This document shows, in pieces, positions 25,566-27,956 of a DNA stretch of 27,956 nt (the stretch's first letter is position 1; the number at the start of each line of letters is the position of its first letter). The translations under genes and the position numbers were made by a program. Source of the stretch: Acrasis kona (lineage: Eukaryota; Heterolobosea; Eutetramitea; Acrasida; Acrasidae); NCBI GenBank assembly GCA_026419775.2, contig JAOPGA020001715.1, positions 1 to 27,956 of the forward strand. Reading direction: 5' to 3'. The notes under the pieces were generated by a model. The model did no database searches. It was not told the origin of the DNA and saw only the letters and a list, made by a program, of their open reading frames with translations.

Positions 25566-27956
25566 ATGGGTGGAAGAAAATACAGGAAGGCCCCAAGAAC
25601 AGATGAGTCGTTTTATGAGTCTGATACTGAGTCCTATGAATCCAATAAGGTCATAAATAACAGTGTGGACTCTGAAGCGTCACCTTTAAACGAGTCATTT
25701 ATAGCAAGCGAGGAACTAGAAGTGAGTGTGTCGTCTGAGTTGAATGAATCGTTCACGTCAACANCATCAAAGAATTCAAAAAGTGGTGATGTATCATTAG
25801 AGGATTCTGGATCCGAGTCATCTGATTTTGAAGACATCGACAGTGATGACGAGGAAGAAGAAGATAGTCAAAAAACAATGAGGTGGGACAAATCTGATGA
25901 ATGCTCCTGTACTTCATGCTCAAGTACTACTGGGCACAGTGGGTATTATTTCAACTAGAGGCTATGTAAATTGTATCAAAAAGATCGGAAGAAGTTCACA
26001 TTTCCAAACGCGAAGTCGAAGTCTTATACTGTGATGAGGACAGTTATACCAGGAGAACTCCGTAAAGTATACAATGACCATCCTTTTTGCCAGGCAAAGT
26101 GGGATTGGCGTCAACATGCTGTCTCTGAAAAGGTCAAACATCTACATGATGAAGATAATCCACTTCCAGAGCCTGTTATAAAGAGAAGAAAGTGTTTGTA
26201 CAAGGTACCCAAGAAGCCTGTGACTTTTAATAACATCAGTACATCATACGCTTCATGTAGGGATGACACATGCAAAGCCTTCGGAAAGTGTTCTGCACAA
26301 TTAAAAGTTGTAACTCGCCGCACAAGAGATGGTGTCATTGTTTGTAATTTAGTCGGACATGGAAAACATGTTAAAAAATTCCACCCGAAGCTGGATCAAC
26401 TTCCTAGATGCATGGTGCTGCGTACAAAACTCCAAGAGCTAATTGAGAGTGGTGCTGCTAACTCTGAATTACAGGAGTACATATGTACAGAGTACAACCG
26501 ACATGACGATCCATTCCTTGACCACCGCTACGACTACTCTATGACCCAATTATCGCAGCTACGTTATTCGGTCAACCACAAGAAGAATAAAGCATTGTCG
26601 GAGAGGTTTGAATCTGCCCTTGACTTTGTAAAGGAAGTACTGGACAAGAATGAGGACATAGTTCCCATCGAGACCATTGGTGGAAGAGACATTGATGACA
26701 TGACCCCAACCGATTTCCAGTTTCTTTTTGTATCAAAGAAAGAGCTTGAGAAAAGTCGTGATTTTATTAAAAGTATAGTCGGTGTAGACGCTGCTCATAA
26801 ATTCTGTTGGGATGAGCTCCAAAAAGTTCGTAAAGACCATGGTGTCCCCATCCAAGTTTGGACCTCTCAAGACAAATATAAAAGTACTTGCATTCCGTTT
26901 GTTTCCATTACTTCCGTGCATGATAGTGATAGTCTATCAAAAGTTATATTGGCAATAGAGAAGTACCTTCATGATATGGACAAACCCATATTAAATAAAA
27001 ACGAGACATGGGAGGTTACTTTAATGGTTGACGATGGTGCTGTTGAAAAGCTCGCAGCATTCAAGGCGAAGAAGGAAATCTTGATATGTGTGTTTCACAT
27101 CAAGCAAAGCATCCGGCGTTGGATTAAAAGTAAAAAGAACAAAGTGCTTCCAAAGGAGAATCTTGATGATGTCATGTCTCTAGTGTCTTGCATGATTGCT
27201 TCGAAGTCGAAGGAGGAGTACCTTGTACACTACAAAAAGATGAGAAGACAGTTCAGAAAATTTGTGGATACTTACTTTAATCCAACATGGCATGATGAGC
27301 AGTATGAGAAGCCATTCTACGAGCGGTGGTCTTCAATCAACCGTCTTAGCGCTTATGGAATGTGGTACACAAACAATATCTGTGAGGCTCGTTTTCGGTA
27401 TTTTAATTTTTTAGTCAACTTAAACTAACCAATAATGTAGTGTTTGGTCAAGAATCATAAAATGTGTGAAGTTGAATCGGTTGGATAAGTTGCTCCGCCA
27501 AGTTGTGGCATTCCTCAAAAACAGCACATACAACGACAGGTTTAAACGTTACAACAACCGTTCAAAATCACATAAGCATGCGTTGGCTCGCCTCCGAACC
27601 GCCCACCTAATTATCCAAAATGGTGTGAATAAGAAGTTCAAGGTTAGAGAAGAAAGTGCCGCAGGACAATTTACAGTGTATAGCAAGGATACAAACTCAA
27701 CATACACAACAGATCTTAAGTACCTTTCGTGCTCATGCCAGGATTACTTTAATGGAGGCGGAAAACCATGCAAACACATTAACCTTCTCGCATTAACGCT
27801 CGCAAAGAAGAAGAAGTGGAGGATTGACTGCAATGATCCAGATGTACTGCACAAGGCGGTTGTTGCACATTACTGGCCCGATCTTGTAAAGACTCCTCGC
27901 CCGGTCCACCACTTGACAACCCAAGAGCACTGTCAAACATTGCTATGGCACCAGCG
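25566..27956 (+). CDS. MULE-type transposase with SWIM zinc finger (partial, runs off right edge)
   Basis: Starts at ATG 25566 with a Ser/Glu/Asp-rich N-terminus. An in-frame TAG at 25956-25958 interrupts it; a 60-nt GT-AG interval around it (from 25923) would keep the frame, so this is either an intron or a nonsense mutation. Next comes a Cys/His DNA-binding region (CRDDTCKAFGKCSAQL ... HGKHVKKFH, FLYWCH/WRKY-GCM1-like), then the MULE DDE core (VGVDAAHKF, LMVDDGAVEKLAAF, VFHIKQSIRRW), then NNICEAR. A 43-nt intron (27398-27440, with ACTAAC before the acceptor) restores the frame to LNRLDKLLRQVV. The SWIM zinc finger CSCQDYFNGGGKPCKH follows at about 27733-27780. One N lies at 25764. It moves DNA by cut and paste; the element's ends are not visible. 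Confidence 0.85.

Overview
The window is nuclear DNA of an AT-rich, single-celled eukaryote. Sixteen introns can be placed by splice signals plus restored protein homology. All are 35-43 nt, most begin GTA, and all end AG. Gene content (muskelin, a 4E-BP, an MRH-domain membrane protein, a Cache-HAMP class III cyclase, a secreted cyanophycinase-like peptidase) fits a free-living amoeboid or flagellate protist. Heterolobosea (Naegleria/Acrasis) is my best guess, but the sequence alone cannot prove it.

Left part, 1-13.9 kb, host genes with scattered tRNAs. Minus strand: an RNase H fragment of a retroelement (1-619), a three-exon eIF4E-binding protein (2145-2530), a nine-exon muskelin (2773-5189), a secreted histidine-phosphatase-family protein (5674-6594) and a secreted cyanophycinase-like S51 peptidase (8081-9211). 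Plus strand: an MRH-domain type I membrane protein (9436-10210, divergent from the peptidase) and a receptor-type adenylate cyclase (10788-13208). There are two tRNA-Ala(UGC) copies with an enlarged T loop, a tRNA-Cys(GCA) with an enlarged D loop and a tRNA-Leu(CAA) that lacks part of its 5' half. A dead hAT relic lies at 7096-7735.

Right part, 14.2-28 kb, almost entirely mobile DNA. It holds an apparently intact hAT transposon (14227-16920) whose 3' flank carries inverted copies of its own coding sequence and a duplicated terminal end. Next come a long gene-poor stretch, a decayed multi-ORF DNA transposon with a Tnp2-like zinc-ribbon region (about 18.9-22.7 kb, minus), a bicistronic non-LTR retrotransposon with an endonuclease but no reverse transcriptase (23176-25305), and a MULE-type transposase with a SWIM zinc finger that runs off the right edge.

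The most notable observations are: a 4E-BP with human-like spacing of the four TOR-dependent phosphosites, the eIF4E-binding motif and a C-terminal TOS motif, split by tiny introns and invisible as one ORF; tRNA genes with 12-15 nt ectopic insertions in the D or T loop; and the self-antisense 3' region of the hAT element.
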